Source: Deuterostichococcus epilithicus (taxonomy: Eukaryota > Chlorophyta > Trebouxiophyceae > Prasiolales > Stichococcaceae). Taken from it: 64,000 bases of DNA. Position 1 is the stretch's first letter, and every line of letters starts with the position of its first letter. Of this stretch, positions 54,423 to 64,000 are shown piece by piece. Location: positions 3,162,001 to 3,226,000 of the forward strand of contig JAVTLE010000014.1 in assembly GCA_033439295.1 (NCBI GenBank), read 5' to 3'. The notes under the pieces were generated by a model that had not been told where the DNA came from, did no database searches, and saw nothing but the letters and a program-made list of their open reading frames with translations. The translations under genes were made by a program, and so were the position numbers.

Positions 54423-57400
54423 ATGCAGCCGTGCAGCAGCGGTCGTGCGCGGGTCACCAGCCAGTCCGCCCTTGCTTGCGTGTTAGCGACGCCATCGCAG
54501 AGGTGCTGGCACTCGGCGGCGCACGGCAGGTCTGCTGGACAGCGCGGTGCAACCCTCCTTCCAGCCGCGGTGCAGAGACACGTCGCCAATTCGGCGGCAC
54601 TCGTGGAGCGCACGGTGGAGCTGGATGCGGAGGACTCGGGCTTGCTCTCAGCGGAGAACGAGCGCCGCAGGCGTAGTTTGGAGCAGAGCTGGCGTGGCGT
54701 CGGGGCTGAGCCTGATGAAGCTCGGCAGCAGCAGGTGCCAGCAAATTGGCATCTGGGCGTGCAAACCCCCAGTCTGTTGTCTATTCTATGCCATTGCCAC
54801 GCGAAAGCACTTCCCAGGCTGCCGCCAGCCGTGTGGCAGCCGAAGCGGTGACCCAAGCCCTGATGACGAGTGCTGCACCACAGGACCAGGCCAGCCCATC
54901 GCAGCGGCTAGAGGCCAGCTGGCAGGCGGCTGTGGACGGCGCAGACTCCAGCAGCGGTCGCTCGGCGCGCCCTGCAGCCCAGTCCGCCGGCAGGCGGCAG
55001 ACAAAGCGGAGGAAAGCCCCCGCCGCACCAGCAGCAACAGCGGCCAGCGTTACCATCCAGCGCACAGCGCGGCCAGAAGCTGCCGACGAGGCTGACCGCT
55101 CAGACCACCAGCTGCTCAGCGGCTCGCTGAAGGCGTTGCACGGCAGGTCGCTGGCCTCGCGGCGAGCGGCTCGCCGCACAACGGGACAGGGCCGTGTGGA
55201 GACGGAGGGGAGTGCAGGCTTTGTGCGGCCGGCGACAAAGCAGCAGCCGGAGAAGCTGGGCCCCGCGGAGACCTTCCTGCGCGCTTTGCAGGAGCGGCTT
55301 CACAAGTCCCGCAGCGCCAAGTGAGTGCTGCGGCGTCAGCGGCGCTGGGATATTTGAATACGTGCTGTCTTGCCTGCGCCAACTTTTTGGGCAAACCTTT
55401 CTGCAATCGTGTGGTCAGCCGCTGACTCCTGTCTTTGAACGACTGCAGGCGCGCCACAGCCTCGGACGCAGTCTCGTGGTATCTGCACAGCGTCGGCAAT
55501 ACCAATGTGCTGACTCGGAACGAGGAGGTGCAGCTGGGCGCCATCATGCATCTGGGTGCCACTGTGCGCCAAGCACAGTCGGACCTGCAGGCAGCCTCCG
55601 GCAGCGAGCCGACCCTGGACGAGGTGTGCCGCTTAACATCCCGTGCGCAGTGCAGTCCTTTTGCGAGGCACTTTCCTCGCTTAGTTGCTGGCTGTTAATA
55701 TGTCGTCTTTGAGTGCGTGTCATCACCAGATGCGCCGTTCATCCACCTCGACCTCGATTGTGACAATTTTCACTGACACCATGGGACGTGACACTGCAGG
55801 TGGCGCGACACCTGAAAGTGCGGTCGGCGGCCACAGTGCGGCAACGACTGCGCAATGCGGCGCTGGCGAAGGAGCTGCTGCTGCAGTACAACGTCAAGCT
55901 CGTCATCTCGGTGGCGCGCCAGTATGCAGACAGGTCCGTCCAGTCCTACTGCAATGCAGCTGAGAAGAAATGCTCATGGCAGCCAGGCCAATATACATGT
56001 GGTTCGACTGCGCTTGGCACAGCGTCCACCACCAGCACAGGTCTGTGCTCTGGCTGATGGCTGCGGTGTGCAACAGGGGCGTAGAATTCTCAGACCTGCT
56101 GCCAGCGGGCGTGGGCGGCCTGGAGCGTGCAATCGACCGCTTCGATGCCGCCAAAGGCTTCAAGTTCAGCACCTACGCGCACTGGTGGATCCGGCAGGCC
56201 GTCAGCCGCTGCGTGCAGGTGTGTTATCTGTCGACCTGGCGTCTCACAAACCATGCACACATGCATTGCAGCGGTGAGCGCGACCTGATGTAGGACACTG
56301 CCAGCGTGCATTCGACAGGCATCTTAGCAGATGACACATCTCACTGACTATGCAATGCCGATGACTCTGCAGGACCAGTCGCGTGTTGTGCGGCTGCCCG
56401 TCAACGTGTACGAGCTGCTGTCGAAGATCAACAAGGTCGCGACGCGCCTCAACTCGCAGCCAGACCGCCAGAAGCCCGCCACCTACAGCGAGATTGGTGC
56501 GCTTCGCTGGCTCATCTTTCACAGCAATATAGGCCCACAAGCCAGTGCATTTACCAGCTGCCAGCTGTCTGGCTGCTGGTGGGTGCTCAGTGTTGCTGCA
56601 CTGCAAGATTTTCCAACATCGCACATGTGTTGTTCCTGACCCCCGCTATACGGACGGCGATGTTGTGCTACACTCGAAGCCTCACTCATCATCCGGTCCA
56701 CCAGCGCCCGCCTCGCTCACCATACATCCTTGTGTTTCTGCCTTGTAGCCAAGGCGCTGGACATCCCGGTGGCCAAGGTCATCCAGGTGGTGCGGGTGTC
56801 GCGGGAGGCCAAGAGCCTGGACATGCCCATTGACCAGTCGGGGGGCGCCGATGCTGCCGATAGCCCCGCGCTCGTCGACACCCTGGAGGCAGACCTGGGC
56901 GACACTGCCGAAAACTCCTCCCAGCGGTGAGCGCTCGAATACATCGCGAAAACATCGCGAAAGAGTCTTCTGCAATGAAACCATTAATCTGTGCTGCAGT
57001 GATGCAGGCAGCAGTGAGGCAGGCCCCAGCTGCAAGTGTCCGGATGGCCGTGCCTTGCGTGTTGGGCGTTTTGGGCTTCATTTGTCGGCAGGCCCCTGAT
57101 AAGCCCCCGAACAGGGGCCCTGGACAGCGATTCTGGCCAGCGTTCTACTCAACAGCAGGAACAGGAAAGCATCGCTCCTGCTGTGAGCAGCGCTCGGTGC
57201 CCCCACTGGCAGGACACACTGAGCCTCTTTGGCAGACACAGACGGCTTACACGGACAAGTGCCTGCTGTGTGCAGGGCGCTGAAGGAGCAGGTGGACCTC
57301 GCGCTGAAGGGCCTGGAGCTGCGGCCGCGCAACATCTTGCGCTACCGCTATGGCCTGCACCACGCCCTCGGCCGTGCGCTCACGCTCAACGAGGTGAGGG

Positions 57401-57758
57401 ACGCCTGCTGTGGGGACATGCGTCTGGCCTGCTCATGGCGTGGTGGCATGTCTGCTCACTGCTGATTTGTGGTCTGCATGATTGCGCATGGCAGTGCGGT
57501 GCAGTGCAGTGCAGTGCAGTGCAGTGCAGTGCAGTGCAGTGCAGTGCAGTGCAGTGCAGTGCAGTGCAGTGCAGCATCTCCACAGGCTGCAAACTCCACC
57601 AGGGCGCTGAACGGTGAGCTCCTGCACTTCAGGTGGGCGAGCTGTATGGCCTCAAGGGCGAGCGTGTGCGTCAGATCGAGGGTGTCGCCATGGCCATGCT
57701 GAAGAAGGGCCTTGAGCATGGGCTGCGCCACACGTTGGAGGAGACGCCAGAGGACTGA
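54423..57758 (+). CDS. SIG: Plastid RNA polymerase sigma factor (sigma-70 family)
   Basis: Nine exons: 54423-54734, 54818-55320, 55449-55623, 55800-55933, 56077-56218, 56373-56496, 56749-56926, 57276-57393 and 57633-57758; 603 aa. The first 270 residues are a Ser/Arg/Ala-rich transit peptide and a low-complexity linker. Region 1.2 is [20 protein letters not shown]; region 2 has [20 protein letters not shown], then [19 protein letters not shown] (2.3-2.4); region 3 has [14 protein letters not shown]; region 4 ends with the helix-turn-helix [20 protein letters not shown]. It directs the plastid-encoded polymerase to promoters. Region 2.2 reads [13 protein letters not shown] where sigma factors usually have DLIQEGxxGLxxA. 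All splice phases agree. The last intron carries a (GCAGT)n tract. It is divergent from acetolactate synthase. Confidence 0.94.
57501..57574 (+). repeat. (GCAGT)14 pentanucleotide microsatellite in the last sigma-factor intron
   Basis: Fourteen perfect GCAGT units (57501-57570) plus a final GCAG, preceded by one imperfect unit. Each unit contains GCAG, the same four bases that end most acceptors in this window, and the true acceptor (CTTCAG|G) lies 58 bases downstream. Confidence 0.98.
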
Positions 57759-58201
57759 CTCAGCAGAGGCTGCGGCGCCCATTGATAGTGGCAGAGGGCA
57801 GTCTGGCAGCCTGGGCGGCTGATTTGAGCAGCAGAGCGGCTTCAAAGAGTCAACACATTGTTGCCGCACTGAGAGGGCTGGGCATCTGCAAAGCCCAGTC
57901 TACGGCAACATGAGTGCGCATTCAGGGACTTGATGCCGATTTTTCGGCCTGTACCAATATTCTTTGAAGTGCCAACTGTGTGTGCACATCAAGTGCACCT
58001 GATTTTGGCGAGAACAGGGAGCACAGTTGCATTGGTTGTATCATGAACAATCGGGTTTTGGCTGGTGCTTATGTTTGGTATTTAGAGAAGAAGAAAAAAT
58101 CTGCTCGACCAAAGTGTTGTATCATAAGAAATTTCATGTTTGTTTCTGCGCTTGGTCTTAGGCCAAACACAACCCGCGATGCCAGACTTAGGTCAGCCAA
58201 C
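57759..58201. other. Convergent intergenic spacer
   Basis: Between the sigma-factor gene (+) and HemK2 (-). The part from 57930 to 58180 is AT-richer and includes an A-rich run (GAAGAAGAAAAAAT near 58087). No exon is recognised. Confidence 0.5.
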
Positions 58202-59615
58202 CTACCTGGACACTCCCCTTCTCACTTTTCGGTGGATGTGCAGTATTGTCAACAGCTCCTCATCCGCACGGACTGTCAAGCAAATGCGCCCTGCGCATAC
58301 GAATGGCAGTGTTTTAGATCAAGGCGACGCACCCTCTGCTGCCAGCAGCGGCAGCCTGCTTCAGAATGCAGCTGCCTTACCTCCGAATCCCGACGCTGCC
58401 ACCTCTTTCAAGATGCCTGCAGGTTGACAACAGGAGATCAACACCAAAAAGCATGCAATGACTTGTTCAGGGAGCCAGCAGCAGTCTGCTCAAGCGCACC
58501 GACAGGCATGTGAGACAGACCTTTCGGATCGTTCTCGGCGACAGTCACCATGAGCATCTCGCCGCTTGGAGCCAAGATCTTGTCAAGCTGCAACACGGCA
58601 CCCAAACGTTTGGCATAGCTTCTGAAAGAAACCAAGTTGCAGAATCGCGGCAGCTTGGAATGCAGCGACTCGGACAGCCCACCTGGGACAGCAGGCGGTC
58701 GATAACCAGGCGGCCGCGCGTGCCGCCGGCCCAGCTGGCGGCGATGCCGCCGCGCGTCACCTCCTCGTTCGGCGTCGGCACATAGGGAGGGTTGAACAGC
58801 TGCATGGACCATGATGCGCTGATGCTGCTCAGTGATTCTTCTCGTCTCCAAGCATTGTGCTGGCACAAAGGGGCTGCCGCAACTGTGTCCCACATACGTA
58901 AGCGCTCGAGGCCATCCTCACCAGGAGGTCGACCTTCTGCTGCAGGCGCGGCAGCAGGGGCCCCAGCAGATCAGCTTTCACCAGCTCGATGTCAGCGGGG
59001 ACCTGCACAGCAGGGGGATGCAATGGTCAGGATGTGAGCCAGGCCTGATGTGCACAGCGCGCAGCGCTGGCGCCTGAAAGCTGTACGCACCTGGTGTGCC
59101 TCAATGGTTGCCCGTGTCGCAGCAAGGGCCTCGTCGCTGATGTCGGTGCCGATGAAGCGGCAGCCGCAGCCCTTCGCTGTGACAATGCGCGCTGCGGAGG
59201 TGAGCACGTAGCCGCTGCCGCAGCCAATCTCGACGCACCTGATCCCACAATCGTGAGCACACGTGGTTGGGATGTACAGCGAAGGAGTACGGGCCATCGG
59301 AGCATCGCCAGGACGAGGCACGACCATGATTTGACATGCATGGAGCCGCACAGCTCAGGAGGCGCGGGCCACGATGTGCTCAATTCCAGAAGCGCGTCCG
59401 CTAAAGCAAAGCTATCCTGCAGGGTTACGGATGTTAAATTTGGCGACCGTGCTGCATCCAATGAATGACGCAGGGTGTTGCTGCCGCAGCATGTCGCATG
59501 CTCTCACCTCTGAGGGACCGTACACCTCGCTGCTCAAGCTCGTCAAACGGATCTCAGCCAGCAAGGACGGGGAGCCGGGATTGCCGTCAGGTGTCTTGCG
59601 CCTGGCAGAGGACAT
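58202..59615 (-). CDS. HEMK2: HemK2/N6AMT1-type protein glutamine methyltransferase
   Basis: Eight exons in transcript order: 59615-59508, 59416-59352, 59238-59091, 59002-58922, 58799-58683, 58587-58521, 58416-58381 and 58290-58202; 236 aa. Landmarks are SSEVYGPSEDSFALADALLE, SAM-binding motif I VEIGCGSGY (60-68), FIGTDISDEAL, the substrate motif NPPYVPTP (from N137), and the C-terminal MLMVTVAENDPKGILKEVAASGF split over three exons, ending with RADEELLTILHIHR. In eukaryotes HemK2 with Trm112 methylates the GGQ glutamine of eRF1; the same fold and NPPY motif support that role here. The last three small exons were found by phase and family pattern. The stop at 58202 may be bypassed by a donor-like CGAAAA|GTGAGA. 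Confidence 0.92.
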
Positions 59616-60395
59616 GCATGTGCCTGCGGGTGCGCGCGGTGTCCCTCAACCTTGCTCTATGCGACCTTCCTGATATAGGCGGCTGGCGCGTGACCTCCGA
59701 TCACGGATACGAATGCAGTGTGATACGCGCAAATGCGGGCGAACTGCAGCTCGGCGCCAAGTGCCTGGTAATGGGGGCAGCATGTCTCTGCCCCTGGAGC
59801 ATGGCAAGCATCGCTCCCCCATCGTTTGCGCATCCATTCTTGCCGTGCCTTCGTCTATAGTCAAGTAGGATATCCGCCCAGGGTCTATTTGCGGCGCTGT
59901 CTTGCTGTTGACACCGCCACCGCACCTCTCAGACGGCCAAAGCACAGTCCGATCCCCCAAGAGCTAACCGCACATCGCTGCAGCGGCATGAGCTGGACCA
60001 TATCGGTCTCACTTTGGGTGTAGATCTGCTGCCGCAATTCCCAATAGACTTTCAGAGCGTTCCGCGCGTGTTCAACTTTGCAGCATGGTCTACACCTGGT
60101 ACGGGTAAAAGCTGGTCGACCCACCCTCAGAGGCTGCCATTCGGCGTTGGGCAAGCAGCAGTACTGCAAGAGGATTGCAGGCCGCGGGCTTCACGAGATC
60201 TGGGGATTCACCCGTCCCTCTCTGCTGGCGCCAGCATGCTGGAGCATCGCCAGGCGTCGCCGCTGCGGCGCTGACCTAACATGGAATGGTGAGGGCATGC
60301 CTTAGACCGCTGTAGTGCGCAACGGAGCAGCGCGCTCATGACAGCTTCTTGCTTGCAGTGTCTCCAGTTGACTTCGCAACCATGTGAATGCCTGC
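59616..60395. promoter_or_regulatory. Divergent promoter region
   Basis: The 780 bases lie between HemK2 (-) and the glycosyltransferase-like gene (+). Plus-strand frames at 60014-60305 have no motif. A 5' non-coding exon of the glycosyltransferase gene is possible. Confidence 0.4.
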
Positions 60396-63277
60396 ATGCA
60401 TCAACGATGTGGCGCCTCCAATTGGGGCCTTTTCCTTTTGCACAGGGCTTTCCAGCTGCTGACGCTCAGCATCACTTTCGTGCTCGCGTTCTGCGGATAC
60501 GTGCACTATGCGCAGCTGGCACGCATGGGGCCGTTGCCGCCGCCCGAGTCCAACGCAGCACTGTCTGGCAGCGGAGTGTACACCGGCAAGTGAGTGCTTT
60601 CTGCTTGCGCAGTGCCAAATGCGTGCCCGCCGCCATTGTGATGAGTGAGAACTGGGCATCGTGTATTGGTCTGCGCAATCCTCGTGTGGGGACATACCTC
60701 GGGTAGCTGGCTTCCCTTCCGAGCTTTGTGGTCTCATCTGCCAACCGCACAAGTAACGTGCAAATGCAGCTGCTGTGATGCAGCAGTAGTCTTGAGCGTT
60801 GCCCATCTACATTTGGTGCAGCATCTGGCTGTATGCAATGGTCGGCGTCGATTACGGCGGGGACCACCTGATCCGCCACTTCATCGACTACTACCACGAC
60901 CTGGGCGTGCCGTATGACCGCTTCATATTTGTGCTGCACCACAATCCTGCCTTCCCCGACAATGAGAAGTCCAGTGAGTCTCCCGAGGCTTCTGACACTC
61001 AACAGATTGCCCGCGCTCGTGTCAAACTCTGGCTCAGATTCTCACATGAGGGCTGTAGGTCACTGTAGGAGATTTGTGCATATGCTCACACGCCGCGTTG
61101 GCTGCGCAGGTTATGCGCGGACCATCTCCTTCCTGCGCAGCAACAATTTTGCTTTCAGGTGCGCCTGCTGCAACACGGAAACTCTTCTGACCGGAATTCG
61201 TCATGCCAGGGCAAGTTACACGCTTGGTGGTTTTTGCCACCACCACCCGCTGCCACTGCCCATCTCAATGCAGGAATTGGTCGGATCAGTACAGCTCCGC
61301 ACGCGCCGCCGTCAAGTTCCTGGAGACGACCATGGAGGTCATCACAAATCCGGACTGTTGGATTGTGCGGCTAGATGTGGATGAGCTGCTGGACACAGGG
61401 GGCTTGATGCTCAGGTGGGTCTCATCTACACATGCCTCTGCAAGTGCTTGACGAAGCAAGGACAGCTGCCTGGGTTCCGGCAAGCGACCGTGTGAGCTGC
61501 GGTCGTGCCTTGCCCGGGCGTCGCCGGAAGCGCCTCAGCGACCACACCTGGCGCATTTCAGTTGCCGCCATGATGCCAGCCGGGCATCCGAACATGCAGG
61601 GAGGTGATCAGCCAGGCGGAGCGGGAGAACGCGTCGTTTGTGGAGGGCTCGCTGGTGGACCGGTTGGCGCCACGTGGAATCCTGCGGCGGGTGCTGCCCG
61701 TACCGTACATCCTGCACCAGTTTCCGGTGGAGTGTCTGGTGGTGGCCAATTTCGCCGGCCCGCGCGAGCGTGTTGTCGCCTTCAAGGTGAGGGCGCCACT
61801 ACAGGAGCACGCGGGAAAGCAGCAGTGGCTTTGGGCTGGCAGAGCAGCTCACGGAGCACCTGGGACTGCCCAGCTGCAGGAGCATTCCACAGCCTGTGGA
61901 GGCTTGAGCATGCAGTCAGCACCTAACGATGAGTCACTCAGGAAAGAAGAAGATTTGCTGCTGCATTATCGTGCAGCGAAATCACATCAGGCCAAGCCGC
62001 TGCCGGTGGTCTAGCAGGCTTGCAGGCGCTGCATGGCTTCTGGGCGCTGCATGGCATATGGAGCACCGAATGGCGGACGCCTCTAGGCGCCAGACTGTCG
62101 CTGAACCATGTCTCTACACCGCAGGCGTTTCTGCGCACGGACGACGAGAACCACCGGGTGGTGCAGCCGCGGCACGCGCGCGCCTACTTCTCGGCGTGCA
62201 AGGAGGTGCAGTCCATGCCGGCGGCCGCGGGCATCTACAAGGACTGCTTCGGCGCGGACGGCGCCGAGACCGCCAAGCTGGAGGGGCACTTCCACCTGAC
62301 GCCCTACGCCCAGTTCCCCTCCAGGTGGGGCGGTTCTCTGGGTTTCGTGTGGGATCTGCCGCGCCGGGCGCCGGGCGCCTTGGGTTCAGACACAGAACGC
62401 CGAGCGGTAAGGCCCTGCGGCAGGCCCTGCAGCAGGCCTGTGCGTCCCTGTGCAGGGCAACGTCCGACCAAGGTCCCATCAGGCGAGCTGCCACTGCGCC
62501 CTTTCCGCCCGGCGCCACATGTTGGCTGCACCGGCAGTGAATCCGGAACCTCAAGTGTGCTTTGCTGCAGTCATGGTCCCTGGTTCAATCGGTGCCTTGC
62601 TAGCATCTTGCAGAACGTTTGGCACATGCGCTGACAGTTTGAGCAGCCGCCCATGGTCCTTTGTGTCCAAAGAGAGATGGGAAGAGGGAGAAGGAGAGGG
62701 GGAGGGGGAGGGGCCTTATACAAAATTGAGTGCGTCTTCATTAAAAAACAGCAGGACTGAAGCGCTCAGCCTGATTCTGTGTAGATACGACAGCCCGGCG
62801 TGGAAGCCAGCATACCTTGGCGACCGGCCCTGGCGGGCGCAGGGCTCCAGCAAGCGCTACTCCGTGTGGCACATCAAGTGGCACTCGGGGCTGATTGCCA
62901 ACCTGCGCGACCGCGCCGCCTGGTACCGGTGAGCTGCCTTCCATTGAAGCATTTCCGATCAATCCTTCAGCCCTGTCGTTGCTGAGGTTTCTGCCTCAAA
63001 TCGAACTTACAGCCGGTCACGCCTGATCCATGTCAGCAACGAGCGCTGTCGACGCGCCAGAGCTTGCTGAGTCGGCTGGCCGGGCGCTCGCAGGGGCGAC
63101 TGCACTTACGAATTCCAGGCGATGCAGCGGTGCACACCGCGGCACGCCGAGTGGCGGCAGGCCATCGAGGCGTTCGGCGTGGTGGCGGGCGGCGGCACCG
63201 TCGAGGCCACCGTGCCATGCACGAACGGAACGGTCAGGGAGCATGCCACCAGCAGCCGCGCCACCGGCCTGGGCTAG
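60396..63277 (+). CDS. Type II membrane glycosyltransferase-like protein
   Basis: Eight exons: 60396-60589, 60822-60973, 61110-61158, 61274-61414, 61600-61786, 62125-62324, 62785-62928 and 63094-63277; 416 aa. The N-terminus has a short basic end and one membrane anchor (LLTLSITFVLAFCGYVHY), as in Golgi transferases. The lumenal part has HLIRHFIDYYHDLGVPYDRF and FVLHHNPAF, like the start of family 2/92-type transferases, then WIVRLDVDELLD, where the DVD motif would hold metal and nucleotide sugar. Later parts are NFAGPRERVVAFK, RAYFSACKEVQSMP, and VWHIKWHSGLIANLRDRAAW, with a Cys-containing C-terminal domain. The acceptor is unknown. Five introns are phase 2. The intron before 62785 holds a GA-rich tract. 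Start: the ATG at 60396 is the only one in the open part of exon 1. Confidence 0.75.
62671..62713 (+). repeat. GA-rich purine tract in a glycosyltransferase intron
   Basis: A strand-asymmetric GGGAGG/GAGA run of about 43 bases containing only purines apart from one T near its start. Confidence 0.85.
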
Positions 63278-63774
63278 CACGTTTAGTGTCTTGCTGGTGT
63301 CAGAACAAGGAACATTAGAACAAGGAACATGATAGATGCATGGTATGCAGTGGCACGCTTTTGTTCTGTTGAAGTTGATGAAGCATGAAATGTCCATCAA
63401 GGTTGCATTTCCACATGTCGCGTGTGCCGCTGCCGACAAGCTGCAACATGAACTGGAAAGAGAACGAGCGAGCCTCAACTGCGCTGTTGTTTTGCCGCGT
63501 GTTGTGAAGGCCCACCACAGCCAGCCAACTTCAATATCGCTGTGCTCAGATGGAATGTTGGTGGAAGATCTCAATTAGGAAATGTCACTCGATAGTCTGT
63601 GACCGATCGACCATGGAGAGATATTCATAATCAAACGCAGAGCACGCTATATCTCATTCTTCGCAGCGCTCAAATAATTGTCGTCTTGTGCAGCAGAGCA
63701 GAGTTGTCAGAGCTCGGACCGCGGCGCTACAAACATTCAAACAGCGTGTCGTGGGTGCGGATGGTTCCGAAAAC
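63278..63774. other. Intergenic spacer
   Basis: Same-strand gap after the glycosyltransferase-like gene. It includes a short direct repeat, GAACAAGGAACATTA/GAACAAGGAACATGA, at 63302-63332. No exon is recognised. Confidence 0.45.
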
Positions 63775-64000
63775 ATGGCAACTGTCGACGAGCTGCTCGA
63801 CGATCTGCTGACCAGTGACGACGAGGTGAGCTGCAAGCAAGCTTACTTGAGGTTTTGGGCAATGTGCGTGGCCTCGTTGAATCTGACGCCTGGAAATCAA
63901 CTGATGGTGCACAGGACAGCAGCGCTGGACCGGCGCAACCCGACAGTTCAAATGCTGCTGCCCTTGAAGAAGGTGGGTGCATCACAGCAATCATGATTGA
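63775..64000 (+). CDS. 5' end of an unidentified gene (cut by the window edge)
   Basis: Exon 63775-63825 starts with an ATG and encodes an acidic N-terminus, MATVDELLDDLLTSDDE, ending at a good donor (GAG|GTGAGC). A second exon, 63915-63972, adds a Ser/Ala/Pro-rich piece in phase and ends at another donor. An acidic, Leu-patterned start of this kind is common in nuclear proteins, but nothing allows an identification. The gene continues outside the window. Confidence 0.4.

Noticed and set aside
57386-57702. Frames of repeated Cys-Thr-Ala-Leu-His or Ala-Val-Gln-Cys-Ser
   Set aside because: They are the six-frame translation of the (GCAGT)n microsatellite in a sigma-factor intron. The same repeat was considered and dismissed as a CRISPR array: there are no spacers.
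60014-60305. Plus-strand frame containing TPGTGKS, which resembles a P-loop
   Set aside because: The surrounding residues lack any nucleotide-binding fold pattern and the frame sits in a divergent promoter region.

Overview
The window looks like nuclear DNA of a green alga, most likely a trebouxiophyte (Chlorella/Coccomyxa-like). The evidence is: GC-rich intron-dense genes whose coding pieces join cleanly at GT-AG and, unusually often, GC-AG junctions; plant-lineage proteins (plastid sigma factor, plastid acetolactate synthase, the plant-only domain TIGR01589/PF09713, plastid-type CxxCxGxG proteins, a cyanobacterial-type DUF6737 protein); and nuclear genes for mitochondrial ribosomal proteins. 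The organism is inferred. Two ambiguous bases (n at 21833 and 26186) show it is a draft assembly. I saw no rRNA, tRNA, CRISPR array, transposase or viral gene.

Layout, left to right. 794-2763 (+) TMEM41/VTT scramblase; 3128-5462 (-) MT-A70 methyltransferase-like protein with an altered DPPW motif; 5741-7061 (+) 5-formyl-THF cyclo-ligase; 7570-8667 (-) plastid CxxCxGxG protein; 9113-16795 (+) UFD2/UBE4 U-box ubiquitin ligase in 21 exons; 17570-20152 (+) CBM20 starch-binding protein; 20819-22637 (-) PF09713 protein; 23236-30546 (+) OSCA/CSC1 channel in about 24 exons; 31182-31634 (-) DUF6737 protein; 32176-32752 (+) Eaf6; 33055-33228 (-) 57-aa membrane microprotein; 33440-34249 (-) mitochondrial uL14; 34495-35460 (+) second CxxCxGxG protein; 35632-37784 (+) 2OG-Fe(II) oxygenase-like protein; 38219-39355 (-) ZNF511-like protein, with a 109-aa protein only 39 nt upstream on the same strand (39395-39837); 40391-41930 (+) Rrt8/EI24-like membrane protein; 42302-43868 (+) acidic disordered protein; 44215-44776 (-) small RD-repeat protein (tentative); 45643-46591 (+) coiled-coil protein (tentative); 47309-47791 (-) mitochondrial bS6; 49176-53537 (-) acetolactate synthase; 54423-57758 (+) sigma factor; 58202-59615 (-) HemK2/N6AMT1 methyltransferase; 60396-63277 (+) type II membrane glycosyltransferase-like protein; 63775 to the end (+) start of an unidentified gene.

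The genes are ordinary housekeeping and organelle-maintenance functions on both strands, mostly as convergent or divergent neighbours with spacers of a few hundred bases; no operon-like pathway cluster is visible. The points that stand out are the high share of GC-AG introns (about 15 of roughly 135 modelled), the MT-A70 protein that may be a non-catalytic partner of a DNA 6mA methyltransferase, a candidate two-gene transcript at 38219-39837, and a stop-free in-frame intron in the acetolactate synthase gene. All exon models were made by hand from splice consensus, reading-frame phase and remembered family motifs; none was checked against RNA or a database.
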